Below are positions 44,475 through 55,800 of a stretch of 64,000 bases of DNA, piece by piece. The stretch spans positions 325,641,038-325,705,037 of the forward strand of contig OY992536.1 of assembly GCA_963921195.1 (NCBI GenBank), given 5' to 3'. The notes beneath the pieces were generated by a model. The model was not told where the DNA came from. It did no database searches and worked only from the letters and a program-made list of their open reading frames with translations. The position numbers and the translations under genes are program-made. The stretch comes from Pegoplata infirma (Eukaryota > Arthropoda > Insecta > Diptera > Anthomyiidae). The first letter of the stretch is position 1; each line of letters opens with the position of its first letter.

Positions 44475-44899
44475 GCAGTAATAAAATATTTAGCATATCA
44501 TCTAACCTCAGAAATTACGTAAGATTAAACGTTTTAGATGCGGATAATCAACTTACATTCTTAATAGACACGGGTGCAGATGTCTCACTATGTAAGGAAA
44601 AATTTTTATATCGTTATGAGGAAAAGCCAGATGAATATTGCAATTTAACCGGAATTTCAAAAGAAATTATAAAATCTTTTGGTTCCACTATAATAAAAAT
44701 AAATATAAATGACATAATAATTGAACAAAATGTGCAATTGGTTGCGAATAGTATCCCAATTGGCACTGATGGAATTCTAGGCAGAGATTTTCTGTCAAAG
44801 TACAAATGCAATATCGACTATGATAGATACGTCATAACATTCGACATAAAGAAAGAAGAGAAATTTATTACAAAATATTATCCTATAAATTATATTTAA
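44423..44899 (+). pseudogene. pol: Aspartic protease domain of the LTR element, pol truncated
   Basis: In the -1 frame after the slippery site the reading runs to a stop at 44897-44899. It shows the retropepsin motif LIDTGADVSL (DTG codons at 44567-44575) and the second motif GILGRDFL near 44770, spaced as in gypsy proteases. The frame then passes through the 22-bp LTR remnant and about 9 host codons before stopping. Reverse transcriptase, RNase H and integrase are absent. The catalytic loop is intact, so the protease domain itself may be complete, but no replication enzymes remain. Confidence 0.83.
44851..44872 (+). repeat. Remnant of the 3' LTR (last 22 bp)
   Basis: The 22 bases from GAAAGAAGAG to ATTACA are identical to the 3' end of the 5' LTR (41942-41963), and the AAAT target copy follows at once. 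The rest of the 3' LTR and the polypurine tract are absent. Confidence 0.8.
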
Positions 44900-45210
44900 A
44901 ATTAAAGTTTAAACTTTGTAATATCTTGTTTCATCTCTTAGATATCTTAACCTGCAATTTAAAAAACCCGGGTTTTCTCTATTTTTTTTTTTTTTAACTT
45001 AAAGCTAACATATCTCGAAAACCTGATGTGATGGAGAAATTCTGAGCACAGATTCAGATTCAGAGCAACTCAAACCCTTAGTAAAGTATGCTTTTGGTCC
45101 CGGGGTAGTAACTTTTTTTTTTAAATTTTGTCGGCCTGTGTTATTTTTATTTTGATGAATTTTTTGAAATTAAAAAAAAAAAAATTAATTTAATAAATTT
45201 TCCCACTTAC

Positions 45211-45584
45211 CTCTTCTGGCAGCCATCGTTTGGAACGTTTATTATGATTGTTAAATTGTTCTTTTGTTGTTGCACCCTCATGGTACCCACTTCTTTCTTC
45301 ATCATTAGCCATTCTTCTTTTCAATTCATCTAATAACATGCTGCGTCTTAGACGTTCGCTGGCACAGTGTTCGGCCGTTGATGATTTGGTGGGTTCCACA
45401 ACTGCTGGTTTACGCATGTCAACATCACTTAATTTATAAATGATACTATGAACGCCTGTTTCATTAAGTTCTTGTGAGTATCTGTGGGATGGTTCAATAT
45501 AATAATCATCCGTATGTGTTTCTATTGTACCATCTAGCAGGTTATCCTGAGTTAAAATGGCATGAACATGAGAGTTTTCATCAT
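45211..45584 (-). CDS. kuz: Exon A of an ADAM10-type metalloprotease (kuzbanian-like): prodomain end and furin site
   Basis: This internal exon carries 2 bases of a split codon followed by 124 codons. The acceptor is a pyrimidine tract ending TTTTTAG just above 45584. The donor is GAG|GTAAGT at 45210-45205, so the entry phase is 1 and the exit phase is 0. Visible motifs are YYIEPSHRY and VHSIIYKLSD, which line up with the prodomain of vertebrate ADAM10. They are followed by EHCASERLRR, whose Cys (residue 73 of the exon) sits at the ADAM10 cysteine-switch position, and by RSKR (residues 116-119), a furin consensus where ADAM10 has RKKR. The family is a type I membrane protease that sheds ectodomains, Notch and Delta in flies; the prodomain keeps it latent until furin cleavage in the Golgi. 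One NET glycosylation sequon is present. The paralogue kuzbanian-like cannot be excluded; the very long introns slightly favour kuz. Earlier exons lie beyond the window. Confidence 0.9.
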
Positions 45585-47129
45585 CTAAAAAGAGAGTAAT
45601 AAAAAGGGGAATGATAATTTTAAGTTATTTAAACATGTTTAAATATAGTCGTATGATTAATATTTTATAGCAATAAAGAAATAAAATATCACGTATACGC
45701 CTCAGTGGACATATTAAAACTTCTTTGCACTACCCATTTAGTAGTTTTTCTTTTCTTAATTAGACATTTTCTCTTAAATGTTTAAATTTAAGCAATTTCC
45801 AGAAGGACAAAATACCAAAAAAACAAATATTTGATTAAGTTTAAAACAAGAAAAAAAAAAGTTTTTCATTTCTGTTATAATAGTGTGCGGTAAAATAAAA
45901 TAAATTGTCAATAACACAACAAAACCTATAAAGAAAAACACACAACAAAATTCCATAAAATTATTCTTCGAAAATCTTTAACAATGTAGAGTCAACAAAG
46001 AAATACTTCTTTATTTTTTTGCAACCTGCAACCAAAAGCTATTCACACTGTTCAACAAAAAAATAATAAAGAAACACAAAAAAAAACCCCAAACCAAACA
46101 ACTAAAAAAAAGAGGAACAGCAAAAAGATATAAGAATAAACAAAAAAAAAAAAAACTTTATGCATTAAATCAATTTGCCAACAACAATAAAAACAAACAA
46201 CAAATATTCTCATAGCTTTTCTTTGATTCTTTACTGGGGTTTTTCTTTACATTAAGTTTTTTTCATACTTCGATTTTTCAATGCATTGTTTTGTTGATTG
46301 TAAACATTATACTACTTGAGATTTTCTTTTTATAACCGCTATCAAAAATGATGAGCGTTCATTAACAGTTTGTCATTGCATTTGTAACACAATCAGATAT
46401 TCATTCACTAAATTTACAATTTTATAAGTAAAAAGCTTGTTAAATTACAAAAAAGCTATAAATTTTTACTAGGAATTCTAGTGAAAAAGGAGGTAGCAAG
46501 AATAATAATAACAGGCTTTTCTTATCATTTTGCCAGGTTGTTTTGGAGTGTATGATTCAACGACCTAGCGATGTTTATCTTATTGTCGGACTTACCGACT
46601 GCTTGCTGAAATTTTTGTCAATTGACACAAATAAAAACAAGTAGAAAAGTTAAATTCGACTTTGCCGAATCTATGAATACCCTCCACAATGCATTTTTTT
46701 AAAGGGTAGTACATTTTTGAACGTGAAAAAATTAACAATTTTGATTAGAAATATTTTATTTTGAGTAAAAAACTATTTTTTTTGACATTTTTTTTTTTTA
46801 AAGAAAAATTACTAATTTTTTTTTTTGAGTGTAAAATTTTTTTCGAGTGTAATGTTTTTTTTACTGTAAAAATATTTCTGAGTGAATGCACGTACATATG
46901 TACACAAAATATTGTCATTTTTGTAAAAAAAACAAATTTTTTTTGTTTAAATTTTTTTTTGAGTGTATAATTTTTTTTGAGTGTAAAATTTTTTTTGAGT
47001 GTAAAATTTTTTCCGAGTGAAATTTTTAAGTTACCAATGCTTTTCAAACTAAACAAGTTTAAAAAGCATTGCTTTAAAATTAAACAAGTTTGAAAAGCAT
47101 TGTTTAGTTACCACCAATGCTTTTAAAAC

Positions 47130-48388
47130 CCCGAGTAAAAATAATTTAATATGATCTTATATACTTTTATATAGTCATATTTTTTGATATATGATCATGT
47201 GTGACACTTTGTATTGCAAGATAAATTTATATAATAAATTTTGATGTAGGATTTTTTTAAGATATCGCCATACATAACTATATGTTGTAACATCTGGTCC
47301 CATGCATCATTTTAAATTTCTAAGTGTTTTATATAAAATTTTATATGACTCCATTATTTTTGAATTTTTTTAAAGCTTTTCCCAGAACATATTTTTGTCG
47401 TAAATATTTTCAAAGTGTTTTATATAAAATTTCACATGACTTCACATTTTTGTATTTTTCTAAGATTTTTCAAAGCACCACTTTTTTATCACGAATATTT
47501 TCTAAGTGTTTTATATAAAATTTTATATGACTCCATCTTTTAAATTTTTTCTAAGTTTTTTTCAAGGAACATGTTTTTATCGCAAATATTTTCTAAGTGT
47601 TTTTTATAAAATTTTATATACCTCCATTTTTTCAAATTTTTCTAAGTTTTTTCCAAGGACAAATTTTTTTGAAAATATTTTCTAAGTGTTTTATATAAAA
47701 TTTAACATGACTCCATTTTTTGAAATTTTTCTAAGTTTTTTTCAAAGAACAACTTATTTTTATTATCCCGAGTAAAAAAAAAAACTTTTTTGATCTAATT
47801 TGATCTCAAAATTGGCTGTATCGAGTTGGATCAGATATTGATCTAAATGTATTATTTTAGATACACATATATAAAAAATGATATTATTAGATCCGAATTT
47901 TGGTCACATCCAACTAAATCCACTTGATCTTATTTTATATAAATTAATATAGATTTATATAATTACATAAAGTCAGATATATTTATGTATAACCTCAGAT
48001 AAGAAAATGGATCCGCAATAAATCTCAGATAAATTTAGATCTGAACATATAAAAACTCATATATAATTTAACATGATTGTATCAATTTATATATCATTAT
48101 ATCAAAACTTTTTTACTAGGGATTTTAATTTTTCAACTTTTTATTAAAAACTAAAAAAAAACATCCGATTTATAGAATTGTATAAATTTTAATATAATTG
48201 GATATAATTTTATATCATTGGATTAGACCAAAACTCGTATCAAAGTCGATATAAAGTTATAAAAACTGATATTATTATATAATATTAGATCAAATCTTAT
48301 GAAACCATTTTTCGTATACGATTATATTAAAATAGACACGAACCCATATTAAATTATATATTGTGTCATATCAATTTTTTTACTCGGG
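47130..48388. mobile_element. Inverted-repeat element with CCCGAGTAAAA ends, nested inside DINE
   Basis: CCCGAGTAAAA at 47130 is mirrored by TTTTTTTACTCGGG ending at 48388. A second, inner pair (CCCGAGTAAAA at 47767 and TTTTTTACTAGGG ending at 48121) suggests a related element inserted in it. The inner DNA is rich in gatcta/atatg words. No coding sequence was seen. Confidence 0.6.
47310..47765. repeat. Five ~90-bp tandem units
   Basis: The phrase AAGTGTTTTATATAAAATTT followed by a 'gactcca' block recurs near 47323, 47418, 47501, 47597 and 47683, with divergence. Confidence 0.8.
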
Positions 48389-49560
48389 TTGTTAAAACAC
48401 GTGGCTTCAGTAGTCTCATTATTGTCTTTCGAAAGTTATCGTGATTTTTGTCTCGTAAATTAGCGAAACACCCTTGCCGAAATTCAGTCTTTTGCTCATA
48501 ACTTTTGAACCACTCTATCGATTTCGCTGGATTGCAATACCAACCTGACCAGGTAAATGCCCAACATATATGCCAAACTTCAGGAGCCTCCGTAAAGTCT
48601 TTCAAAAGTTAGCGTGTTTTCAACAGACAGACAGACAGACGGACGGACAGACGGACGGACGGACGGACATCGCTAGATCGTCTTAAAATCGATCGAGGAT
48701 CATGAATATATATACTATATGGGGTCCTAGACCAATATTTCGAGGTGTTACAAACGGAATGACAAACTTATATATACCCTCTATAACTAGAGTGGAGGGT
48801 ATAAAAATAGAGACCTAAAGGAAATATTATATCATATTAGGATTGTGTCCACGGGTGGGGAAAAAAGGAAATCCCTACCCCTAACTGAAAGAAAAACAAA
48901 ACTACGGGAAAGGGAGAAGATTGAGAAAAAGAAATAGAAAGAATTTCTTAGCATCACAAAATTCGTCTACAGGAAAAATTGATCGGTATCTTAAAATTTT
49001 TCTATTGAAAAAAGTGTCAGATCTTCAAATTTTTCTATAGAAAAAATCGGAGAATTTTTCTATAGGAAAAATCTAACAAGGAAGGAAAAAAGAGAAAAGG
49101 AGAAGAAAATAATCTTGTAATTTTATTCTTTTTCTCAAAATTATCTCAGAATCTTAAAAATTTTTTGTAGAAAAAATATTTGACAAGAAAAGTATTTCAC
49201 CCTTATGAACCAATTTAGCTGAAACTTAAAATTCTAAGGTTGGAGTATTTTCGCTTATCGGCCATATCGTGGATTTAGTGTTTCAAAAAACTAGGTATAA
49301 AATGATGAAAAATTAGTTTTTTGGATTTTTTAGGAAACTAAATGATGTTTTCATATGAGAAGAAAGTTTTTTTCAATGCCTATCCAAAAAAAAATGGCAA
49401 AAAAAAAATATTGATGACACCCAGTGAAAAATGGTACAAATATGATCATATGTATATGCGTTCATACAGCGTCATGTATGTCCATATATGTAGCATTTAT
49501 GAATATATATGGCACTGTATGAAAACATATATGATCATATTTGCAACATATATGGATAAC

Positions 49561-50853
49561 CAGTTGTGCCAAAACAACCGAGGTATATCACTACTAACTG
49601 TAGCGGGAAAATTTACTCACGAATATTAACAGAAAGACTCAAGAGCAAAATAGAACACCAACTTGAAGAGGAACAGTGAGGTTTTAGACCAAATCGTGGA
49701 ACCCAAGATTTAATTTTCACAATGAGACAAATATCCGAAAAAACCATTGAATATAATAAGAAAACTCATTGTTGCTTTATAGATCTGGAGAAAGCTTTCG
49801 ATACAGTGAAATGGCAAGAACTATGGAAGGTGCTTCAAAAAAGGAACATCGGCAACATTCTAATTATAAGAATAAAAAGTTTTTACGAAATATGCCGAAA
49901 CTATGTCAGAACCGGGAACACCTCATCCGAGGAGTTTATCACAACACAAGGTGTCAGACAAGACGATATTCTGAGTCCATATTTATTTATAATACTGATG
50001 GATGACGTTATTAAAAGGTGCAAAGAAACATTCACCCCAATGACAGTAGGTAACTGGAACATGCAACCAGTAAAATTTTCAATGCTAGCATATGCGGATG
50101 ACGTGACTATAATAGCTAAATCCGCTGTATCTCTACAACAAAACCTCAATATTTTTGCTGAAGAGATGTCTAGAAGAGGCCTCCGTATAAATACAAAGAA
50201 ATCAGAAACTATGATAATAAGTCGCGACAAATGCCAACACCAAATACATATAGGTTCTGAAATTTTCAAACAAGTTGATCATTTCCGCGACTTAGGAGTC
50301 ATAATAAGTGAAGATGGAAAAGCGGATAGAGACATGAATCGTAGGATATCAACTACTGCCAATCTATACTATAGTTTAAACAAAAACTTTATTAGTAAGA
50401 TAGAAGTTACTTCGGGTACTTAACTAGCCGTATACAACTCCACGTATATACCAACTCATACATATGGCTGCGAATCTTGGGCGATTACAACAAAAAATCA
50501 GAGCAGAATCCAGGCATCAGAAATTAAGTATTTACGGCGTGTAGAAGAAAAACTCGACGAGACAGAATACGAAACGACACCATACGGGAAAATCTGTCAA
50601 CAGAACCGTTAACAACAAGATTGAACGCAATAAGCTCAGATGGTTTGGGCATGTAGCAAGAATGCCAGAAGATCGCTTGCCAAAACGAGTGTCAGAGGCA
50701 AGACCGACTGGTACAAGAAGAAGAGGGAGAAGAAGAACTACCTGGCAAGATACAATTAATAAAATTCTGACTGAAAGAAGAATCGAGCCTAGAACAGCCA
50801 AAACAGCGGCACAAGATAGAAATGAATGGAGAAGTCTTTGCAAAAACCTCTAA
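49561..50853 (+). pseudogene. Decayed non-LTR retrotransposon reverse transcriptase, 5' truncated
   Basis: Conserved blocks occur in order: NNRGISLLTVAGK, EEEQ(stop)GFRPNRGTQD, CFIDLEKAFDTVKW, TTQGVRQDDILSPYLF, MLAYADDVTIIA (the catalytic YADD), RGLRINTKKSETM, then a C-terminal block LRWFGHVARMPEDRLPKRV. The longest open part is 49722-50423. Defects are a 1-base frameshift near 49608, an in-frame TGA at 49677, a stop at 50421 and two more frame changes near 50520 and 50620. The endonuclease half is missing, as is usual for 5'-truncated LINEs. The sequence style recalls RTE-like or related clades with a 'RWFGHVxRM' tail, but the clade is not settled. The 3' end is interrupted by a Helitron at 50890. 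Confidence 0.88.
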
Positions 50854-51954
50854 ACTGCAAGGTAGAAAGAGGTCCGGAATATGTATGTACTAGCTTACCA
50901 TCCCGGTACTTCGTTACCGGTTGTATTGAATACCGGATAATAAAAGGATCAGGATTACTCTATCGATTTAAAAAAAATCCTCTACATAGTTTTTGTTTTA
51001 TTTACTTGTGGACGTTTAAGTCTTTCATAAAATAATATTTTAATGAATAATTTAAACAATAAAATTTGAATAACTTCGCTGGTACGTCATCATGCTCGTT
51101 TCGGTGAAAAAATATATTGACAATTTTCGACCGTTATATCGGGTTTTAAGATTTTGAGTGAATTAATATTTCAGTGAAAAAAAAATTGGAATAAAAATAA
51201 GTTTAAGTGGATAAACATATAGAGAGAAAAAATATGGAGTCAAAAAGTTAAATATGTAAAATTTAAGTAAAAAGTATCATTCCATATTGTTCCCAGCTCT
51301 ATTCCACTTCGTTCCCCGTTCTATTCCAATTCACTTCCAAGTCCATCTCCTTTCGTTCCATGTAAGTTTCATTCCTCTCCGTATAATATGCGTTAAAAAA
51401 ATAAAAAGTTCTATTGTCTTTATATTGTAGATATGAAAAGTACCATTTTACACCACTGTTACCAGGTACACCTTTTTACACTAAACTTTTAAAATATGTC
51501 CTTGTCTTGGGTGTTATTTCTGCGGCTTTTAGTTCAATAGTTAGATATATTTTCCAAAAACTGTTTTTTTTATTTAAAACATCAAGTTTCTGAACCATTA
51601 CTTCAAGAAATATAAGAATAACCAAATTTGCACTTTTTATCCCCTTTACGATCGGTCGCGACCCTTAGAAACAGAACTTCCAAAAAATAACTTTTTAAAG
51701 CACTCAAAATTTCAGTGCCTAGGATAATTACTTCATGAAATAAAAAAAGTATCAAAAAACACTTTTTTACAGCTCTAGAAACAGATTTTTTTGAAAATAC
51801 TTTAGCACAATGTTTTTTTCACCGAAGTCCCCCACGTTCCAAAATTCAAGCTTCAACGGTCATTATTATAGGAACCAAAAAAAAGTATCAAAAGTACACT
51901 TTCTTACCCCCGTTAGAAACGAAATTTCCAAAAAGTACCTCTTCCAGAAGGTTT

Positions 51955-53240
51955 TTTTCTTGGCTCTATGAAATAAGGCCCCAATGAAATAAGATCCCAA
52001 ACCAGAAATGAAATAACGCCCCAGTTTTTGGGGCTTTATTTCATTATGAAACAACACCCCAAAAAATAAATGAAATAACCCCCCAATGAAATGAAACAAA
52101 ACCCCAAAGATAAAATGAAATAACGCCTCATTTTTGGGGCCTTATTTCATAATGAAATTAAGCCCCAATTTGAAAATGAAATAAGGCCCCAATTTAAAAA
52201 CAAAAATAAATATTAAGTCCGTTCGATAAGCTTATCTACTATTTCATTAAAAAATTAGTGCAAAATTTTTGGTAATTTTAAAATTTTACACATACATACA
52301 AAGGACTCAATTTAAATCCAAAATATATTAAATCTACTACAAACCGAAATGCACGCCGCGAGTGAACAAAAAATTCCGAATACGTCTAAATAACTGCTTT
52401 TATTGACCAGGGCGTGGAACATTGGATTGTTTAAGTTGTTAGCCAATGGACTTGGCGAAATTTTCTTCGATTTTGTACAACCTACCGTCGTCGTTAATAT
52501 ATCCTTCATAACATTATAATATGATACTTGTTTTAAAAATATTTAAAAAATCGCGCGTTTTTTTTTTTAATTTTTTGTTAAAATCTGTTGTAAAAATTTT
52601 TCGCTTCCTTCATCACCACATGCATTTAAATATTTTTAAAACATGCATCATATTATTTCATCAGTAATTAAATAGAATCCAAGAAATGCCCATGGATATA
52701 ACCAGTTTTAATTCCTTTTCGAGGTTTGTAAATATATTAAAGACAAAATTTATTATTGATTAAGTTCTGAGAGAAAAATTTTAAATTAATATAGAGATTT
52801 AAATCCATATTCGTAAGATGTTTCTCATCCGATCTTACAGCGAAATTTATAAAATACTTATCGCAGATTCAGTAGGCGCGTTAGCAATTGCACTAATCTT
52901 TTTAAGTTCATTTTTTGTAGCTTCTGTAGTAATTTCATTTCATTTTGGACTTACTTCTGTGAAAAGTATTTCATTAGACTGCAGTCTTTTTCATTGCGTC
53001 GTTGGCTTCCGCAGATTTCAGAGAAAATGAAATAACACCCCAAAATATTATTTGGGGCCTTATTTCATTCCTAAAATTTGGGGACTTATTTCATAATGAA
53101 ATAAAGCCCCAAAACAAAAAATGAAATAAAGCCCCAAATAATGAAATAACACCCCAATTTTTTTTAGTAAAAATTTGTGGGGCCTTATTTCATTTTTGAT
53201 TTGGGGCCTTATTTCATTGGGGCCTTATTTCATAGAGCCT
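51955..53240. repeat. Two inverted arrays of a GAAATAAGGCCCC motif flanking 0.8 kb
   Basis: At 51958-52195 and 53018-53240 the words ATGAAATAAGGCCCCAA and its reverse complement alternate many times. Between them, 52200-53015 is AT-rich and appears once. Its short ORFs (52312-52509 minus, 52818-53030 plus) show no recognised domain. The layout suggests a foldback inserted in, or part of, the Helitron. Confidence 0.75.
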
Positions 53241-53261
53241 TTTTTCTTCACCGAAAAATCC

Positions 53262-54840
53262 TACATTCCTTTTTTATAAAAGGTTCTTTTTATAATAGGT
53301 ACTTTTTATTAAAGGTACTTTTTGTAAAAGGTACTTTTTTTAAATGGTACTTTTTATAAAAGGTACTTTTTTTAAAAGGTACTTTTTATAAAAGGTACTT
53401 TTTATAAAAGGTACTTTTTATAAAAGGTACTTTTTATAAAAGGTACTTTTTATAAAAGGTGCTTTTTATAAAAAGTACTTTTTATAAAAGGTACTTTTTA
53501 TAAAAGGCACTTTTTATAAAAGGTACTTTTTATAAAAGGTACTTTTTATAAAAGGAAAGGTACTTTTTATAAAAGGTACTTTTTATAAAAGGAAAGGTAC
53601 TTTTTATAAAAGGTACTTTTTATAAAAGGCACTTTTTATAAAAGGTACTTTTTATAAAAGGTACTTTTTTATAAAAGGTACTTTTTATAAAAGGTACTTT
53701 TTATAAAAGGTACTTTTTATAAAAGGTACTTTTTATAAAAGGTACTTTTTATAAAAGGTACTTTTTATAAAAGGTACTTTTTATAAAAGGTACTTTTTAT
53801 AAAAGGTACTTTTTATAAAAGGTACTTTTTATAAAAGGTACTTTTTATAAAAGGTACTTTTTATAAAAGGTACTTTTTATAAAAGGTACTTTTTATAAAA
53901 GGTACTTTTTATAAAAGGTACTTTTTATAAAAGGTACTTTTTATAAAAGGTACTTTTTATAAAAGGTACTTTTTATAAAAGGTACTTTTTATAAAAGGTA
54001 CTTTTTATAAAAGGTACTTTTTATAAAAGGTACTTTTTATAAAAGGTACTTTTTATAAAAGGTACTTTTTATAAAAGGTACTTTTTATAAAAGGTACTTT
54101 TTATAAAAGGTACTTTTTATAAAAGGTACTTTTTATAAAAGGTACTTTTTATAAAAGGTACTTTTTATAAAAGGTACTTTTTATAAAAGGTACTTTTTAT
54201 AAAAGGTACTTTTTATAAAAGGTACTTTTTATAAAAGGTACTTTTTATAAAAGGTACTTTTTATAAAAGGTACTTTTTATAAAAGGTACTTTTTATAAAA
54301 GGTACTTTTTATAAAAGGTACTTTTTATAAAAGGTACTTTTTATAAAAGGTACTTTTTATAAAAGGTATAAAAGGTACTTTTTATAAAAGGTACTTTTTA
54401 TAAAAGGTACTTTTTATAAAAGGTACTTTTTATAAAAGGTACTTTTTATAAAAGGTACTTTTTATAAAAGGTACTTTTTATAAAAGGTACTTTTTATAAA
54501 AGGTACTTTTTATAAAAGGTACTTTTTATAAAAGGTACTTTTTATAAAAGTTACTTTTTATAAAAGGTACTTTTTTTAAAAGGTACTTTTTATAAAAGGT
54601 ACTTTTTATAAAAGGTACTTTTTATAAAAGGTACTTTTTATAAAAGGTACTTTTTATAAAAGGTACTTTTTATAAAAGGTACTTTTTATAAAAGGTACTT
54701 TTTATAAAAGGTACTTTTTATAAAAGGTACTTTTTATAAAAGGTACTTTTTATAAAAGGTACTTTTTATAAAAGGTACTTTTTATAAAAGGTACTTTTTA
54801 TAAAAGGTACTTTTTATAAAAGTTACTTTTTATAAAACGT
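53262..54840. repeat. 16-bp minisatellite GGTACTTTTTATAAAA, about 100 copies
   Basis: The unit GGTACTTTTTATAAAA is repeated almost without change for nearly 1.6 kb. Rare variants are aaagttac, aaaggcac, an 'aaaggaaagg' insertion (three places) and a short 'ggtataaaagg' unit near 54365. The flanking copies at 53262-53400 are the most divergent. Each unit contains TATAAAA. The phrase is related to the aaaggtaccaaaagtac block of the adjacent 147-bp units, from which it may have expanded. Confidence 0.95.
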
Positions 54841-54844
54841 ACTT

Positions 54845-55800
54845 TTTTACCCCCGTAGAATCAACATTGGCAAAAACCCAGCCTTATTGAATCTTTTTTC
54901 CGGAAGGTGAACCTACATTACAAATTTCAAGTTTCTAGTACCATTATTTAAGTAAATGTAAAAGGTACCAAAAGTACAGTTTTTTATACCCTTTTTACCC
55001 CTTTAGAATCATCATTGGCAAAAAATCCAGACTAAATGGATCTTTATTCCGAGAGGTGAACATACAGTCCAATTTTCAAGTCTCTATGACTATTATTTCA
55101 GGAGATATAAAAAGTACCAAAAGTACACTTTTTTACCCATTTGACCCCCGTAGAATCAACATTGGCAAAAACCCAGCCTTAGTGATTTTTTTTTCCGGGA
55201 GGTAAACCTACATTGCAAATTTCAAGTTTCTAATACCAATAGTTAAGGAAATAAAAAAGGTACCAAAAGTACAGTTTTTTACCCCCTTAGAATCAACACT
55301 GGCAAAAATCCGGCCTTAGTGTATCTATGTTCCGGGAGGTGAACATTCAGTCCAAATTTCAAGACTCTGTGACAATTATTTGAGAAAATATAAAAGGTAC
55401 CAAAAGTACAGTTTTTTACCCTTTTTACCCCCTTAGAATTAACATTGGCAAAAGTCCAGCCTTACAGGATCTACATTCCGGGAGGTTAACATACAGTCCA
55501 AATTTCAAGTCTCTATGACCATTATTTCATGAGATATAAAAAGTACCAAAAGTACAGTTTTTTACCCTTTTTACCCCCTTAGAATCAACACTGGCAAAAA
55601 TCCGGCCTTAGTGTATCTATGTTCCGGGAGGTGAACATACGGTCCAAATTTCAAGTCTCTATGACCATTATTTCAGAAGATATAAAAAGTACCAAAAGTA
55701 CAGTTTTTTACCCTTTTTACCCCCTTAGAATCAACACTGGCAAAAATCCAGCCTTAGTGGATCTGTATTCCGGGAGGTGAACCTACAGTCCAAATTTCAA
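54845..55800 (-). repeat. Seven ~147-bp tandem units at the Helitron 5' end
   Basis: The plus-strand phrase TAGAATCAACATTGGCAAAA (with variants) recurs near 54856, 55005, 55151, 55288, 55434, 55578 and 55725. Each unit continues with a ggtgaac...caaatttcaagt block and an aaaggtaccaaaagtac block. Three weaker, older-looking units lie at about 51600-51960. A gtca microsatellite at 55842-55868 separates the units from the terminus. Confidence 0.85.

Larger units (their letters stand above)
41436..44872 (+). mobile_element. 412/mdg1-like Ty3/gypsy LTR retroelement, internally deleted
   Basis: The ends are TGTAAT...ATTACA and are flanked by the 4-bp direct repeat AAAT (41432-41435 and 44873-44876). 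The order is 5' LTR (528 bp), primer-binding site, leader with repeats, upstream ORF, gag, -1 frameshift site, protease start, and then the last 22 bp of an LTR. Reverse transcriptase, RNase H and integrase are missing, and the 3' LTR is reduced to its terminal 22 bp. The element is therefore dead by itself. LTR length, 4-bp TSD and PBS type resemble the 412/mdg1 group of insect gypsy elements; this assignment is from memory of the family. Confidence 0.88.
41265..45081. mobile_element. Foldback repeat split by the LTR element
   Basis: Sequence at 41265-41360 (with CATCACATCAGGTTTTCGAG) recurs inverted at 44990-45081 (CTCGAAAACCTGATGTGATG). Removing the LTR element leaves a roughly 380-bp foldback. 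The same arm motif appears in the foldback at 57318-58190. Confidence 0.7.
22956..45210 (-). other. Intron between exons A and B (22,255 bp)
   Basis: This is a phase 0 intron bounded by GTAAGT next to exon A and TTTACAG next to exon B. It is filled by nested transposons, including the 412-like retroelement near its 5' end. Stretches where only AT-rich or simple sequence was seen are 22980-23300, 28920-29780, 33965-35340, 36310-37060 and 39780-41260. Confidence 0.9.
46633..48806 (-). mobile_element. DINE-1/Helentron-like element stuffed with other repeats
   Basis: The left end is the inverted 3' terminus (AAAACAAGTAGAAAAGTTAA, then TTCGACTTTGCCGAA and TACCCTCCAC). The right end is the inverted 5' part: gacagacggac run at 48623-48668, 'aaacggaatgacaaac', GGAGGGTATAAAAA. 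Inside lie short gagtgtaaaa repeats, a ~90-bp tandem array and a CCCGAGTAAAA element. Confidence 0.72.

Noticed and set aside
43923..44496. Long antisense ORFs and a Thr/Ile-rich ORF over the gag C-terminus
   Set aside because: They arise from the AAC/AAT-rich gag tail and have no independent support.
44561..44800. DTG aspartic protease as a host gene
   Set aside because: It lies directly after gag in the -1 frame within an LTR element with defined ends, so it belongs to the element.
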